Positions 7,989 to 18,447 of a stretch of 64,000 nucleotides of DNA are shown here, one piece after another (position 1 is the stretch's first letter; each line of letters starts with the position of its first letter). Under the pieces are notes generated by a model that saw only the letters and a list, made by a program, of their open reading frames with translations, was not told where the DNA came from and did no database searches. This DNA is from Microcoleus sp. FACHB-831 (GTDB taxonomy: Bacteria; Cyanobacteriota; Cyanobacteriia; Cyanobacteriales; FACHB-T130), in the NCBI RefSeq assembly GCF_014695585.1, contig NZ_JACJON010000067.1, forward strand, positions 310,001 through 374,000, read 5' to 3'. The position numbers and the translations under genes are program-made.

Positions 7989-10436
7989 TCACCCATTACG
8001 CATTAGCAATTGTATTTTATGCAATAACTGCTCTGGTTGCACGGGTTTAGCCAGATAATCATCTACACCCGCAGCCAGGAAGCTTTGTTGGTCTTGTAAC
8101 ATCTCTAGCGCCGTTAAAACTAGAACCTTAATATGTTGAGTCGGGGGGGAATTACGCAGAGAATAACTAATTTCCAACCCGTCGATACCTGGTAATTGCC
8201 TATCAACAATTACTGCAATCGGCATTAACAGTTCAATTTGCCTAACAGCAGCGTAACCATCCATCAGCCATACTACTTGGTATTCAGCCGCCGTGAGAAT
8301 ATCGCAAATGAAAGTAGCAACTTCCTCCTGTTCTTCCACCAAGACGATGCTACCGTGTGGATAGCCAGTCGTCCGTTGTTGGTCGTCGCTAGAATTTTTT
8401 CGTGCTAAAGCAGGCTGGCCGGGCAACCAAACTGTGAAAGTAGAACCATCACCAACAGTAGATTCTACTTCAATGCGGCCTCCATGAAGTTCTACCAGTT
8501 GTTTAGTTAAAGCCAAACCCAAACCAGTACCTTCGTAGGTGCGTTGGATTAAAGGCTCCAACTGCTGAAATTTTTGAAATATGAGCGATCGCTGATGTTC
8601 AGGGATGCCAATTCCCGTATCTTCCACTTGAAAAACTGCGGTACCATTTTCTCGCCAAACTCTGAGCAGAACCTGCCCGCCATCGGGGGTAAATTTGATA
8701 GCATTACTCAACAAATTCATAAGAATTTGTCTAGCACGGTTTTGGTCTGCTAAAAAGCGATCTCCAACACTGTCTAGTTTTAGATCTAATTCCAGTTTGA
8801 CTGCCTTGAGTCTAGCGCTTTCTGCTAGTGTTTGTATGCTCTGTCGCGCTAGTTTACCAAGGGAAAATTCGCTGATATTTAAAATAGCTTTTCCCGCTTC
8901 TACTTCAGACAAATCGAGAATATCGTTGATTAGCCCTAGCAAGTGTTGCCCGCTATTGTGGATAGTTTGCAAATAATTTTGCTGTTTTTGGGCGGATAAA
9001 ACATAACCTGTCGGTAGCTGACCGAGATAGGAGCGCAAGAGAGTAGCAGACAACCCAATAATAGAAGTCAAAGGAGTCCGCAACTCATGGCTCATAGTAG
9101 CTAAGAATTCACTCTTGGCTTGGCTGGCTGCTTCTGCGGCTAAAAGGGCATCGTGGAGAGCTTGCGTGCGCTCTATTACTCGCTGTTCTAAATTTTGTTT
9201 TTGCTGTTGCAATTCGGCATAAACAAGGCTCTGATCGATGGCGATCGCTAAATGTTCGGCAATATGTTTTAGAAAGTTTTTTTCACCCTCCGACCACTGG
9301 CGCGTCTCGAAGCACTGATGAGCAATTAACAGTCCCCACAGTTCTTCTTGCACCACAATTGGAGCTACTAATTTTGCTTTTACTTGTGTTTGCCGCATTA
9401 ACTCTAATAAGCAGTTGGGAAATTCATAAGCAGTTTCAATATCTTCTATTGCTAAGGTGAAACCTTTGCGATATTTTTCTGTATAAGAAGGCGTATCCCG
9501 GAAGCAGGTTACTCCCTCATTTAAATGCAGCACAGAGAGTACAGCATCATCCGCTCTCGCTTCGTAGGTAATGCGACCGTAGCCTTCTATTTTAGAGGTA
9601 GATTTTTTTATTTGGGAGGGTAATGAAGTTGCAGGCAATGTTTCTAAACTTTCACCGTCTGTTTCCTGGACGGGCATTAGCAAATCATAATTTTTTACAG
9701 CATTTTGGCCTAAATTTACCTTGTCATTTGCCGAGCGATCGCCCGAATCTTTGGCATCTATAAATTGATAAATAACTAATCTATCTACTTGCAGGAAATG
9801 CCGTACCTGCTCGACCGCTGTTTCCAAAATCATAGGTAATTGTAAACTTTGGCGAATTTGAACAATCACTTGATTCAATAGTCGCTCTTGTTCAACTTGT
9901 TGGCGCAACGCATCTTCCACAGGTTGGCAAACTGAAACGTGAGGATATATCGGCGCGGCTGTTGAATCTGAGTTGTCATCCAAAGAAATAATTTCTAGCA
10001 ATGAAAGCGTAAACTCACTCTGGAGCAAAGCATCGTTGACTTGGATAGTTTGACAAATGGTATCTAAAAATAAGCGCGTGTCGGAATTGCTATCGAGTTG
10101 AGTAGCAAGGTTGCTGAGGAAGGATGCGATCGCATCTTTACTGAAGCTAATCCCCACCTCAATTTTATATTTTGGATTTTGGATTTTTAACGCATCATTA
10201 CCTTCACTTCCTGTCTGTCCCAGCAGCAGAACGCTAAACCTCTCTGACACCAAAAGCGTAAACTTTTCTCTAGTAGGCTCACCTGAAGGTATCTCCCCCA
10301 AAGTTAGGATATCTTCTGTCAGAACCACAGTTCCTGCTCCAAGCCTATGCGCCATCTGCTGTAACAGCTCGCGCAGTAGCTCAAAAGCTTTATTAGGCAA
10401 ATTCCGACGTAATATGGAAGCTTGAAAACTAGACAT
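7989..10436 (-). CDS. GAF-containing hybrid histidine kinase with C-terminal receiver
   Basis: 815 residues. An N-terminal region of ~180 residues is not assigned. It is followed by a phytochrome-type GAF domain (~195-400, with [18 protein letters not shown]). No Cys-His chromophore motif is seen where phytochromes have one, so bilin binding is doubtful. A HisKA domain has its His at about 449 in MSHELRTP; the HATPase domain has [15 protein letters not shown] and GTGLGL; a receiver domain (~690-815) has its acceptor Asp in [12 protein letters not shown]. No transmembrane helix is apparent, so it is soluble. Residues near 85-95 ([11 protein letters not shown]) are encoded by an intergenic-type heptanucleotide repeat. 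It is divergent from cobN. Confidence 0.88.
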   Translation of the reverse strand: MSSFQASILRRNLPNKAFELLRELLQQMAHRLGAGTVVLTEDILTLGEIPSGEPTREKFTLLVSERFSVLLLGQTGSEGNDALKIQNPKYKIEVGISFSKDAIASFLSNLATQLDSNSDTRLFLDTICQTIQVNDALLQSEFTLSLLEIISLDDNSDSTAAPIYPHVSVCQPVEDALRQQVEQERLLNQVIVQIRQSLQLPMILETAVEQVRHFLQVDRLVIYQFIDAKDSGDRSANDKVNLGQNAVKNYDLLMPVQETDGESLETLPATSLPSQIKKSTSKIEGYGRITYEARADDAVLSVLHLNEGVTCFRDTPSYTEKYRKGFTLAIEDIETAYEFPNCLLELMRQTQVKAKLVAPIVVQEELWGLLIAHQCFETRQWSEGEKNFLKHIAEHLAIAIDQSLVYAELQQQKQNLEQRVIERTQALHDALLAAEAASQAKSEFLATMSHELRTPLTSIIGLSATLLRSYLGQLPTGYVLSAQKQQNYLQTIHNSGQHLLGLINDILDLSEVEAGKAILNISEFSLGKLARQSIQTLAESARLKAVKLELDLKLDSVGDRFLADQNRARQILMNLLSNAIKFTPDGGQVLLRVWRENGTAVFQVEDTGIGIPEHQRSLIFQKFQQLEPLIQRTYEGTGLGLALTKQLVELHGGRIEVESTVGDGSTFTVWLPGQPALARKNSSDDQQRTTGYPHGSIVLVEEQEEVATFICDILTAAEYQVVWLMDGYAAVRQIELLMPIAVIVDRQLPGIDGLEISYSLRNSPPTQHIKVLVLTALEMLQDQQSFLAAGVDDYLAKPVQPEQLLHKIQLLMRNG

Positions 10437-10705
10437 TTCCCACGTCTGTTGATAGCAAATCTGCGCTAGGCGGGCAAAATTACCTCACCTCTGTTCAACC
10501 ATGCTTGTAAATTTTCTCTATTTTCGCACCCTCTGATAAAAACCTGGGAACATTAAGCCTTACAGTATAATTCGGCACGAGCGCGCCTGTCGCGACACCT
10601 ATCAGCTTTTTGTTTGAATATCGCCAATGAGGGTAAGCCGCTCTTGGAAGATTGATTCTACTTAGTTTAATGTTGGTATTCAGCCTACGCTTCTAGGAGA
10701 ACATA

Positions 10706-13700
10706 ATGCATCGTTTGGCAGCAACCCCAGGAGGGTGGAATCCTCAATCAGAAGGCGTCATTTTTATTGAACAGACCCCTGCTCCCATAATACTTCTCAC
10801 GGCTGCCGATACCGACATTCAAACTCTGGCGGCGGCAATTTCTACATTACCCCACTCAGTTCCCGCGAATTCCCCTCTTTCTCCCCGCAATGGGGAGAAC
10901 ACAAAAAAGAAAATTGTTAACGGTGAAGACTTAGAAATAGATAATTTTCCCTTAGTAAGAGTTGTTAATTTATTGCAATTGCAGCAACAACTCAGTATAG
11001 ATACTTATGCTGAAGACGTTTTGGAGTCGGCACGAGTAATTATTGTAAGGCTGCTGGGAGGACGTTCTTATTGGTCTTACGGCTTAGAAGTAGTGCGAGA
11101 AACCGCTGCTAGAACCAACGCTGCACTAATTGTATTACCTGGGGACGATCGTCCAGAGCCAGAGTTAATTAGCCACTCGAATGTCTCTCTATCAGCAGCT
11201 AATCAACTGTGGCGCTATTTTACAGAAGGTGGTGTAGAAAATTTTGTCAACGCTCTCAAATTTGTCGCCAATCTTTGGCTGGAAAAAGATTACAATCCAG
11301 CACCGCCTCAACAAGTACCTCGCGTCGGCCTTTATCCTTGTAAGCGGGGAAGGAAACAGGAGAATAATCAATACAAAATCGGGTTGCTTTTCTATCGCGC
11401 TCATTACTTAGCTGGAAACACAGCGCCAATTGATGCTTTATGTCAATCTTTAGCCGAGCGAAATCTAGAACCCGTCCCCGTTTTTGTTTCTTCGCTGCGC
11501 GATGTTGAGGTACAAGCAGAGTTATTGCAATACTTCCAACCGAAAGATTCAGAACCAATACAACTTTTAATTAATACAACAAGTTTTTCTATTGCTAACC
11601 CAATTTTTGGCTTTGGTATTGCTAATGAAAAAGTAGAATTTAATGATTCAAAATTTAACGCTTTGCCCCCTCTTATCAAGAGTAATGAAAACTTAAAATT
11701 GGATGTTCCCACATTGCAGGTAATCCTCAGCGGCGGGACTTTAGAACAGTGGGAATCGGGGTTTCAAGGACTATCGCCGCGAGATATGGCAATGAATGTG
11801 GCTCTACCGGAGGTAGATGGGAGAATTATTACTAGAGCTGTTTCTTTTAAGGCGATACAGGCTAGAAATTCGCAGCTAGAAACAGATGTGGTAGTTTATG
11901 AACCAGCAAGCGATCGCATTTCTTTTGTTGCTGACTTAGCTGCAAACTGGGTGCGACTGCGCCAAACTCCTCCATCGCAGCGGCGAATTGCACTAATTTT
12001 AGCTAATTATCCCACCCGCGACGGGCGTCTCGCTAATGGGGTTGGGTTGGATACTCCTGCTAGTTGTGTAGAAATTCTCAATGCTTTGCAAGAAGCTGGG
12101 TATCAATTAGAAAATATCCCAGCAACGGGAGAGGAGTTGATTGCACGTTTAACTTCTGGGGTGACGAACGATCCTGAAGGGCAAGAATTACGCACCATCC
12201 GAAATTTTGTTTCTCAAGAAGAGTATCAGCAATATTTTGCTACGTTACCCGATGAAGTACAGAAAAAAATATGCGATCGCTGGGGAATTTTTTTGGAAAC
12301 GAACCCGCCCCGCGCCGAGAAAACTGAGAAAGATGGTAGATATTTTGCTATTTCTGGAATTCAATTAGGTAATGTTTTTGTGGGGATTCAGCCAGCGAGA
12401 GGTTATGATATTGACCCTAGTTTAAATTATCATGCTCCAGATTTAGAGCCTCCCCATAATTATCTTGCTTTCTACTATTGGGTGCGGCAAAAATTTGGCT
12501 CTGATGCCATAGTTCATGTGGGCAAACACGGTAATTTAGAATGGTTGCCGGGAAAAAGTGTGGCTCTCTCAAGTAATTGTTATCCTGAAGTGACTTTAGG
12601 CGCACTTCCTCATTTTTATCCTTTTATTGTCAACGATCCTGGTGAAGGTTCGCAAGCAAAACGCCGCGCTCAGGCTGTAATTATAGATCACTTAACGCCG
12701 CCGATGACAAGGGCTGAATTATATGGCCCTTTGCAACAATTGGAAGGTTTAATTGATGAATATTATGAAGCTCAAAGTTTAGATCCGTCGCGGTTGTCTG
12801 CGATAAGCGATCGCATTGCTCAGCTAGTTCTACAAGAAAATCTCCACCAAGATCTTGGCGTGGATTTAGAGGATGGGGAAGATATTGAATCCACAAAATT
12901 TTTAATCCAAAACCCAGAATCTAAAATTAAAAGTTTTCTCGCCGTTGCTGATGGCTATTTGTGCGAATTGAAGGAAGCTCAAATTAGAGATGGGTTGCAT
13001 ATTTTTGGTCAATGTCCGCAAGGGAGACAGTTAAGGGATTTGATAGTAGCGATCGCGCGTCATCCCGGTAACGGTAGGCTGGGTTTAACAAGAGCGATCG
13101 CTCAAGATTGCGGTTGGGACTTTGACCCTCTTACGACTGATTTTGGATTGCCGATTTCAGGTTTTAGATTGGGGAATATTGATGATAATACCCAGTTTTC
13201 GATAATTGAAGATCAACCTGATAATCCAAAATCCAAAATCCAAAATCTAAAATCAATTGGTGATGGCGTTGAACTATTAGAACAACAAGCAGCTAACTTA
13301 GTTGAACAGCTCATCCACAATCCAGAATTCACAATTCAAAATCCAAAATCCAAAATCGCTTGTGAGTTGAATTGGATACGCGATCGCCTCCTTCCTTCTC
13401 TCCTACAAACTAACCAAGAAATTACTAACTTGTTGTTAGGATTAGACGGTCGTTTTGTACCTCCCGGTGCATCTGGCGCACCCACGCGAGGACGCCCGGA
13501 AGTTCTGCCTACTGGTCGCAATTTTTACTCTGTTGATATCCGCGCCATCCCTACGGAGACGGCTTGGCTCGTAGGACGTAAAGCGGCAGACGCTTTAATT
13601 GAACGCTACGTTCAAGATAATGGCGAGTATCCCAAAACACTTGCTATTTCAGTATGGGGCACGAGTACTATGCGAACTGGCGGCGATGATTTAGCCCAGT

Positions 13701-14767
13701 CGTTGTGGTTGCTGGGAGTGCAGCCAGTATGGGATGGACTATCGCGGCGGGTGGTAGATTTTGAAATATTGCCAGTTTCAGTTTTAGGGCGTCCCCGCGT
13801 GGATGTTACGCTGCGGATTTCTGGCTTTTTCCGCGATGCTTTTGCTAATTTAATCGATTTATTTGATAAGGCTGTGGCGGCTGTGGCGGCTTTGGATGAA
13901 TCGGAAGAAGAAAACCCCTTAGCTGCACGAGTAAAAAAAGAAACTGAATATTGGCAAGGAGTTGGAGTTAGTAAGGAAGAGGCAAAGATGCGATCGCGTT
14001 ATCGCATTTTTGGCTCTAAACCAGGTGCTTACGGTGCTGGATTGCAAGGCTTAATTGAAGCCCAAAACTGGACGGATGACGAAGATTTAGCCCGTGCTTA
14101 CATCAACTGGAGCAGTTATGCTTACACCAGTGCTGAAACTAATGGAAGGGAGCCATCTTCCTCTCCTTTAGCAGGTGGACTAGGGGGGGTTGCAGCACCG
14201 GAAGCTTTTGAGCAACGCCTGCGCCAGATGCAAATAGTTTTGCACAATCAAGATAACCGCGAACACGACTTATTAGATTCTGATGATTACTATCAATTTC
14301 AAGGTGGTTTAACAGCAGCGGTGCGGGGGCTAACAGGCAAAAATCCTCATACTTATTTTGGCGATAATTCTATTCCTCAAAATCCAAAAGTGCGGCAATT
14401 GAAAGAGGAAATTGCGCGGGTGTATCGTTCGCGAGTGGTAAATCCTAAATGGATTGCTGGAGTTATGCGTCATGGTTATAAAGGCGCGTTTGAAATGGCG
14501 GCGACGGTGGATTATTTATTCGCCTACGATGCAACAGCTAACTGCGTAGAAGATTTCATGTATGCAGGAGTAGCAGAAGCCTATTTATTCGCTCCAGACG
14601 TACAGGAGTTTATTCAACAGAAAAATCCTTGGGCGTTGCGAGATATGGCAGAAAGATTGTTAGAAGCAAATCAGCGGGGATTGTGGCAAGGAGTTGATGA
14701 AGAGATGGTGGAGAAATTGAGAGCGATCGCCCATCAAGCCGAAGCCGTTATTGAGGGATTTTCTTAG
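10706..14767 (+). CDS. cobN: CobN-like cobaltochelatase large subunit
   Basis: 1353 residues, starting at ATG 10706 after AGGAGA. The CobN/BchH superfamily signatures are present: YPTRDGRLANGVGLDTPAS, GNLEWLPGKSVALS, the block GASGAPTRGRPEVLPTGRNFYSVD, and VWGTSTMRTGGDD. CobN inserts cobalt into the corrin ring during aerobic B12 synthesis, with an AAA partner; cyanobacteria often use ChlI/ChlD for that. No cobalamin riboswitch is recognised upstream. Several loops carry low-complexity peptides encoded by intergenic-type repeats: IQNPESKIK near 12905, IQNLKS near 13240, IQNPKSKI near 13340, and SSSPLAGGLGG near 14160. They keep the frame and lie between conserved blocks. Confidence 0.92.
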   Translation: MHRLAATPGGWNPQSEGVIFIEQTPAPIILLTAADTDIQTLAAAISTLPHSVPANSPLSPRNGENTKKKIVNGEDLEIDNFPLVRVVNLLQLQQQLSIDTYAEDVLESARVIIVRLLGGRSYWSYGLEVVRETAARTNAALIVLPGDDRPEPELISHSNVSLSAANQLWRYFTEGGVENFVNALKFVANLWLEKDYNPAPPQQVPRVGLYPCKRGRKQENNQYKIGLLFYRAHYLAGNTAPIDALCQSLAERNLEPVPVFVSSLRDVEVQAELLQYFQPKDSEPIQLLINTTSFSIANPIFGFGIANEKVEFNDSKFNALPPLIKSNENLKLDVPTLQVILSGGTLEQWESGFQGLSPRDMAMNVALPEVDGRIITRAVSFKAIQARNSQLETDVVVYEPASDRISFVADLAANWVRLRQTPPSQRRIALILANYPTRDGRLANGVGLDTPASCVEILNALQEAGYQLENIPATGEELIARLTSGVTNDPEGQELRTIRNFVSQEEYQQYFATLPDEVQKKICDRWGIFLETNPPRAEKTEKDGRYFAISGIQLGNVFVGIQPARGYDIDPSLNYHAPDLEPPHNYLAFYYWVRQKFGSDAIVHVGKHGNLEWLPGKSVALSSNCYPEVTLGALPHFYPFIVNDPGEGSQAKRRAQAVIIDHLTPPMTRAELYGPLQQLEGLIDEYYEAQSLDPSRLSAISDRIAQLVLQENLHQDLGVDLEDGEDIESTKFLIQNPESKIKSFLAVADGYLCELKEAQIRDGLHIFGQCPQGRQLRDLIVAIARHPGNGRLGLTRAIAQDCGWDFDPLTTDFGLPISGFRLGNIDDNTQFSIIEDQPDNPKSKIQNLKSIGDGVELLEQQAANLVEQLIHNPEFTIQNPKSKIACELNWIRDRLLPSLLQTNQEITNLLLGLDGRFVPPGASGAPTRGRPEVLPTGRNFYSVDIRAIPTETAWLVGRKAADALIERYVQDNGEYPKTLAISVWGTSTMRTGGDDLAQSLWLLGVQPVWDGLSRRVVDFEILPVSVLGRPRVDVTLRISGFFRDAFANLIDLFDKAVAAVAALDESEEENPLAARVKKETEYWQGVGVSKEEAKMRSRYRIFGSKPGAYGAGLQGLIEAQNWTDDEDLARAYINWSSYAYTSAETNGREPSSSPLAGGLGGVAAPEAFEQRLRQMQIVLHNQDNREHDLLDSDDYYQFQGGLTAAVRGLTGKNPHTYFGDNSIPQNPKVRQLKEEIARVYRSRVVNPKWIAGVMRHGYKGAFEMAATVDYLFAYDATANCVEDFMYAGVAEAYLFAPDVQEFIQQKNPWALRDMAERLLEANQRGLWQGVDEEMVEKLRAIAHQAEAVIEGFS

Positions 14768-15172
14768 TTTATGGCGCAGGTGAAGGCGAGCTGTATTAGG
14801 TATTAATACTTAATTGCCACGTCTGATAAGTTTAACCCCCATAAGTATTTGTACTGGAAAAGCTCGATTTTTTAGTTGTAGTGTATGCAAATCAAAGATT
14901 GATATACTCAGCGCCAATTGCGCTAGAGACGATATCTGATGGTTCCATAACCATAGTCTTACCCTTTACCAGTTCCAGTTTTAGTAGTCCAAGTTTTTCC
15001 AACGTCGGAGGTTGTGAGAGACAGCTCTAAGGGTGGGCGATCGCTTGGATGAACGAGGAACCTGTTGCACCCAGCTAGTCAATGCCAAAGCGCAATGTGT
15101 GCGATTCCTGACAAGAATGGGTTTAGATTAGTTGCATAATATAAACTCGTTGTTTTGCTGGATGAAAAATAA
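14768..15172. other. gene-free spacer between cobN and argG
   Basis: 405 bases with no convincing open frame. The part before argG should hold its promoter and leader. I see no tRNA, known riboswitch or strong terminator; one HIP1 site lies near 15038. Confidence 0.5.
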
Positions 15173-16375
15173 ATGGGTCGTGCTACCAAAGTTGTGCTGG
15201 CATATTCTGGCGGAGTCGATACTTCCGTCTGCATCCCCTACCTGAAAAACGAGTGGGGAGTTGAAGAAGTTATCACCCTAGCGGCAGATTTAGGTCAGGG
15301 AGATGAACTGGAGCCAATTAAGGAAAAAGCACTGAAATCGGGTGCTAGCGAATCGCTCGTGATCGACGTGATCGAACGATTCGTCAAAGACTATGGGTTC
15401 CCAGCGATTCAGGCGAACGCTTTGTACGAAAATCGCTATCCTCTGGCGACTGCTCTGGCTCGTCCGCTGATTGCAAAAATATTGGTAGAAGCTGCGGAGA
15501 AATACGGTGCTGATGCGATCGCTCACGGTTGCACTGGCAAGGGTAACGATCAGGTACGCTTTGATGTATCGATTGGCGCACTCAACCCAAATCTCAAAAT
15601 CCTCGCACCAGCCAGAGAATGGGGCATGAGCCGCGAGGAAACGATCGCTTACGGTGAGAAATACGGAATTCCCTCACCTGTGAAAAAGTCTTCTCCGTAT
15701 AGCCTAGACCGCAATTTGCTAGGGTTGGCGATTGAGGCTGGCCCTCTAGAAGATCCTTACACAGAACCGCCCGAAGAAATCTTCGTACTGACCAAGGCGA
15801 TCGCCGATACGCCCAACGAGCCAGAATATATTGATATTGGCTTTGAAAAAGGCCTCCCCACCAGCCTCAACGGTCAGGCGCACGACGGTGTTGCTCTGAT
15901 TACCAAACTCAACGAGCTAGCTGGAAATCATGGCGTCGGACGCATTGACATGATAGAAAACCGCCTCGTGGGTATCAAATCGCGGGAAGTCTACGAATCT
16001 CCGGCAATGGTGGTATTAGTCCACGCTCACCGCGACCTCGAAAGCCTTACGCTAACAGCAGATGTCACCCGCTACAAGCGCGGCATTGAAGAAACTTACA
16101 GCCAGTTAGTTTATAACGGTCTGTGGTACAGTCCGCTAAAAGGCGCTCTCGATGCCTTCATCCAGCAAACACAAGAGCGGGTAACGGGAACTGTAAGGGT
16201 TAAACTCTTTAAGGGCAATGCCACTATTGTGGGGCGCAAGTCTGACAACTCTCTCTACAGCTATGACTTAGCCACCTACGGTGCAGAAGACCAGTTCGAT
16301 CACAGAGCTGCTGAAGGCTTTATCTACGTTTGGGGATTGCCCACAAGGGTTTGGTCGCAGAAAGCTAAAGGTTAA
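15173..16375 (+). CDS. argG: argininosuccinate synthase
   Basis: 400 residues, the standard length. It begins [19 protein letters not shown], giving the N-type ATP pyrophosphatase P-loop SGGVDTS at residues ~12-18. Other family blocks are [24 protein letters not shown] and the C-terminal [21 protein letters not shown]. It condenses citrulline and aspartate using ATP, the penultimate step of arginine synthesis, in the cytoplasm. It is not in an arginine operon here. Confidence 0.97.
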   Translation: MGRATKVVLAYSGGVDTSVCIPYLKNEWGVEEVITLAADLGQGDELEPIKEKALKSGASESLVIDVIERFVKDYGFPAIQANALYENRYPLATALARPLIAKILVEAAEKYGADAIAHGCTGKGNDQVRFDVSIGALNPNLKILAPAREWGMSREETIAYGEKYGIPSPVKKSSPYSLDRNLLGLAIEAGPLEDPYTEPPEEIFVLTKAIADTPNEPEYIDIGFEKGLPTSLNGQAHDGVALITKLNELAGNHGVGRIDMIENRLVGIKSREVYESPAMVVLVHAHRDLESLTLTADVTRYKRGIEETYSQLVYNGLWYSPLKGALDAFIQQTQERVTGTVRVKLFKGNATIVGRKSDNSLYSYDLATYGAEDQFDHRAAEGFIYVWGLPTRVWSQKAKG

Positions 16376-16384
16376 GCATTCTCG

Positions 16385-16458
16385 TTCCCAGGCTCCAGCC
16401 TGGGAATGCTGACAGGAGGCTCTGCCTCCGATCTCCATAACGGGAGGCCGAGCCTCCC
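16385..16458. repeat. cluster of dispersed palindromes
   Basis: Three consecutive hairpins: TTCCCAGGCT/AGCCTGGGAA at 16385-16406, GGAGGC/GCCTCC at 16415-16429, and GGGAGGC/GCCTCCC at 16442-16458, followed by a diverged CGTTCCC...GGGAACG pair to about 16492. The first unit recurs at 22176-22196. It lies between the convergent argG and DedA genes and could also stop transcription from either side. Confidence 0.75.
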
Positions 16459-16501
16459 CTACTTCGTTCCCAGGCAGAGCCGGGGAACGAGGGGATTACA
16501 A

Positions 16502-17131
16502 CTATTCGCCGATTTCCCGCTTGGCTTCGCGAGATTCTAGCCAAATAGGGACTGCAATCCAAGCGAATACAAGAATTAGAGCGACTATCCCAAATTTAGT
16601 TACCCAACTCACCAATTGGTCTAAGGGTACGATTCGCCCTGCAAAAAATGATAATGTCACCATTACGGATGCCCACGCCGCTGCCCCAGCCAAGTTATAA
16701 GCCATAAATTTGAGGAAGGGCATTTCTGCAATCCCGGCTAAAGGGCTGGCAAATATTCGCAGCAGGGCTAGAAAGCGACCGAGGAATACGGCTTTTCCGG
16801 CATTTTCGCTAAACTGAGCTTTCAACTTCAAGAGTCTTTCTTCGCGGACGCGGAAGACTTTCCCTATAGTCAGTAGCAAGGGCCAGCCGCCTTTTCTGCC
16901 AATCCAATAGCCGCAAATACCGCCGAGAACTGCACCAGCGATCGCGCTTAGTAGCACGAACCAGTAATTCAGTTCCTTACTGCCTGCCAGAAATCCTCCG
17001 GCTATGGTAATGGTTTCACCAGGTAGGGGAAGGCCAAGATTTTCTAGCAAAATCCCTAAAAAAACTGCCCAGTAACCATAATGGTGGGCAATTTCCTGGA
17101 TCTTCTCCAGCGATACAAATTCTAAAGACAT
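16502..17131 (-). CDS. DedA family membrane protein
   Basis: 209 residues, typical for DedA/SNARE-associated proteins. It shows the family pattern: N-terminal ENLGLPLPGETITIAGGFLAG, several hydrophobic helices, GYWIGRKGG, and FLGRFLALLRIFASPLAGIAEMPFLKFMAYNLAGAAAWA, the conserved re-entrant and arginine region. DedA proteins are inner-membrane proteins; members have been linked to phospholipid or undecaprenyl-phosphate flipping and membrane potential, but this one cannot be assigned further. Confidence 0.88.
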   Translation of the reverse strand: MSLEFVSLEKIQEIAHHYGYWAVFLGILLENLGLPLPGETITIAGGFLAGSKELNYWFVLLSAIAGAVLGGICGYWIGRKGGWPLLLTIGKVFRVREERLLKLKAQFSENAGKAVFLGRFLALLRIFASPLAGIAEMPFLKFMAYNLAGAAAWASVMVTLSFFAGRIVPLDQLVSWVTKFGIVALILVFAWIAVPIWLESREAKREIGE

Positions 17132-17280
17132 TTATCTGAGTCTTTACAGAGTTTTACACTTCTATGATAGTGGCTCTATTGCTCTAAGAGTTAGAAATGC
17201 AGGCGGCTGAGGTTGGACTAGGCATTGCTCTGGAAGTGCAAACCTTCGAGCGAGTAGGAAGGCATAGCTTACCAATGGCA

Positions 17281-17697
17281 CTACTGCCATTGCTGACATT
17301 CTATTTCCAAAGCGACTTTGAATTTCTCATATTCGGCAGATAAAAGCCACAGAATCTCTGGAGCATCTGGTATGACGCCAAGGCATCCCATTGATTCTAG
17401 TTGCTGACACACTTGCGATAAAGTCCTTGCACCAAGGGCAGCGCTGCTTGACTTGAGTTTTTGCGCCTTCTCTTTGAGCGCTACGGCATCGCCTTTGGCA
17501 ACAGCAACAGCGATCGCCCGTAGCAGTTGGGGAGCTTCTTGGAAATAAATGCCACTTACCTTACGCAGAAATTTTGAAGCGTTTTCGCCTAATGCATACT
17601 TCCAATTTTGTAAAACCTGAGTGTTGATGGCTTCTCCAGCTTCTGTGGCTGAGTATAAATTCTTGGTAGTAGCTTGCATCCTGGTCTTAGCTCCCAT
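17281..17697 (-). CDS. HPt-domain protein lacking the phospho-histidine
   Basis: 138 residues. The region ~25-125 has the four-helix HPt pattern with VSGIYFQEAPQLLRAIAVAVAKGD and KLKSSSAALGARTLSQVCQQLE. In active HPt domains the motif reads A-H-x-L-K-(S/G)-S-S-A-x-L-G-A. Here it is AQKLKSSSAALGA: Gln79 (codon CAA) stands where the phosphorylated His should be. The rest of the motif is well kept, so the protein probably still folds and binds a receiver or kinase but cannot carry phosphate. It stands alone between DedA and ycf34. Confidence 0.75.
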   Translation of the reverse strand: MGAKTRMQATTKNLYSATEAGEAINTQVLQNWKYALGENASKFLRKVSGIYFQEAPQLLRAIAVAVAKGDAVALKEKAQKLKSSSAALGARTLSQVCQQLESMGCLGVIPDAPEILWLLSAEYEKFKVALEIECQQWQ

Positions 17698-17909
17698 CTG
17701 AATTTAAAGATTGTATGAAGCTTTCCTCTATATTTTCAAGGTACTTTGAAGAAGTTTATAAAAACCACCGAAATTTTACGGAACATCACCTTCAGTAAAT
17801 TGCCCTAGACGCCAAAGGCAACGAGAGGGGGAAAGCATAGATTTCAATTGGCCTCTACACCTGCGCCCCTCGGTTTACCAGCACGCGCCAACACGCCAAA
17901 ACACCATTT

Positions 17910-18158
17910 TCAGGTAGGAACTAGCTCGCCAGGGCGTAGTTTCGCCCATTTGCCAGTTTCCCTCTTGAAACTCAGGCAACCTACAACATCCCATTCCATC
18001 TCAACATAGTCTTGATGCGGTCGGATGTTGACGTTAATAGAAGGTTCAGTAGCTTCAAAATCTGGTGTTTCAGTCAGGTGCGGCACTTCATGCTGAGTTT
18101 CTACGGCGTGATAGGTGGTGCAGCGATCTACATAGTGGCAGTTTACGCAAATACACAT
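17910..18158 (-). CDS. ycf34: Ycf34 family protein
   Basis: 82 residues, matching the conserved cyanobacterial and plastid Ycf34 throughout: MCICVNCHYVDRCTTYHAVE at the start with four Cys, PHLTETPDFEA in the middle, and EWDVVGCLSFKRETGKW near the end. The conserved cysteines (3, 7, 13 and one in VGC) fit reports that Ycf34 binds an iron-sulfur cluster and affects photosynthetic electron transport. It is a strong marker of cyanobacterial origin. Confidence 0.95.
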   Translation of the reverse strand: MCICVNCHYVDRCTTYHAVETQHEVPHLTETPDFEATEPSINVNIRPHQDYVEMEWDVVGCLSFKRETGKWAKLRPGELVPT

Positions 18159-18346
18159 ATGACAAACTCCACAGGCTTTTCTGTTACTCTAGCTCAGGCA
18201 ACGCGGTTGTTGATTTACTGTTAGGTTGATTTTTATTGCAATTGCGTCCATTGTGCCTAAATTGGTGGTTTGGCGTGTTTGCGAACAAAGGCTGCGTTAG
18301 TCGCTGACATACAAAATTTTATACACGCCTTAGCTAGATAATTATT

Positions 18347-18393
18347 GCGATAGCGTCAGCGAAGCGAAGCCCTTGGCGTTAGCGCAGATCGCT
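18347..18393. repeat. dispersed GC-rich repeat (gcgtcagcgaagcgaagccc type)
   Basis: A stretch rich in AGCGAAGC and GCGTTAGCGC words in the spacer upstream of the CCA enzyme gene. Related words recur at about 26735-26830. Such sequences are typical intergenic repeats of filamentous cyanobacteria. The rest of the spacer 18159-18447 holds nothing I recognise. Confidence 0.4.
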
Positions 18394-18447
18394 ATGCCAG
18401 CAAATATGTTTAATTTAGTCCTGCTCTACTAAGCGTAGGTATTCCAG

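Noticed and set aside
9000-9900. Bilin-binding photoreceptor in the 815-residue kinase
   Set aside because: The GAF domain is phytochrome-like in pattern, but no Cys-His (or alternative DxCF) chromophore motif is visible.
14768-15172. Riboswitch or small RNA before argG
   Set aside because: No recognisable cobalamin, T-box or known cyanobacterial sRNA motif; only short unrelated inverted words.
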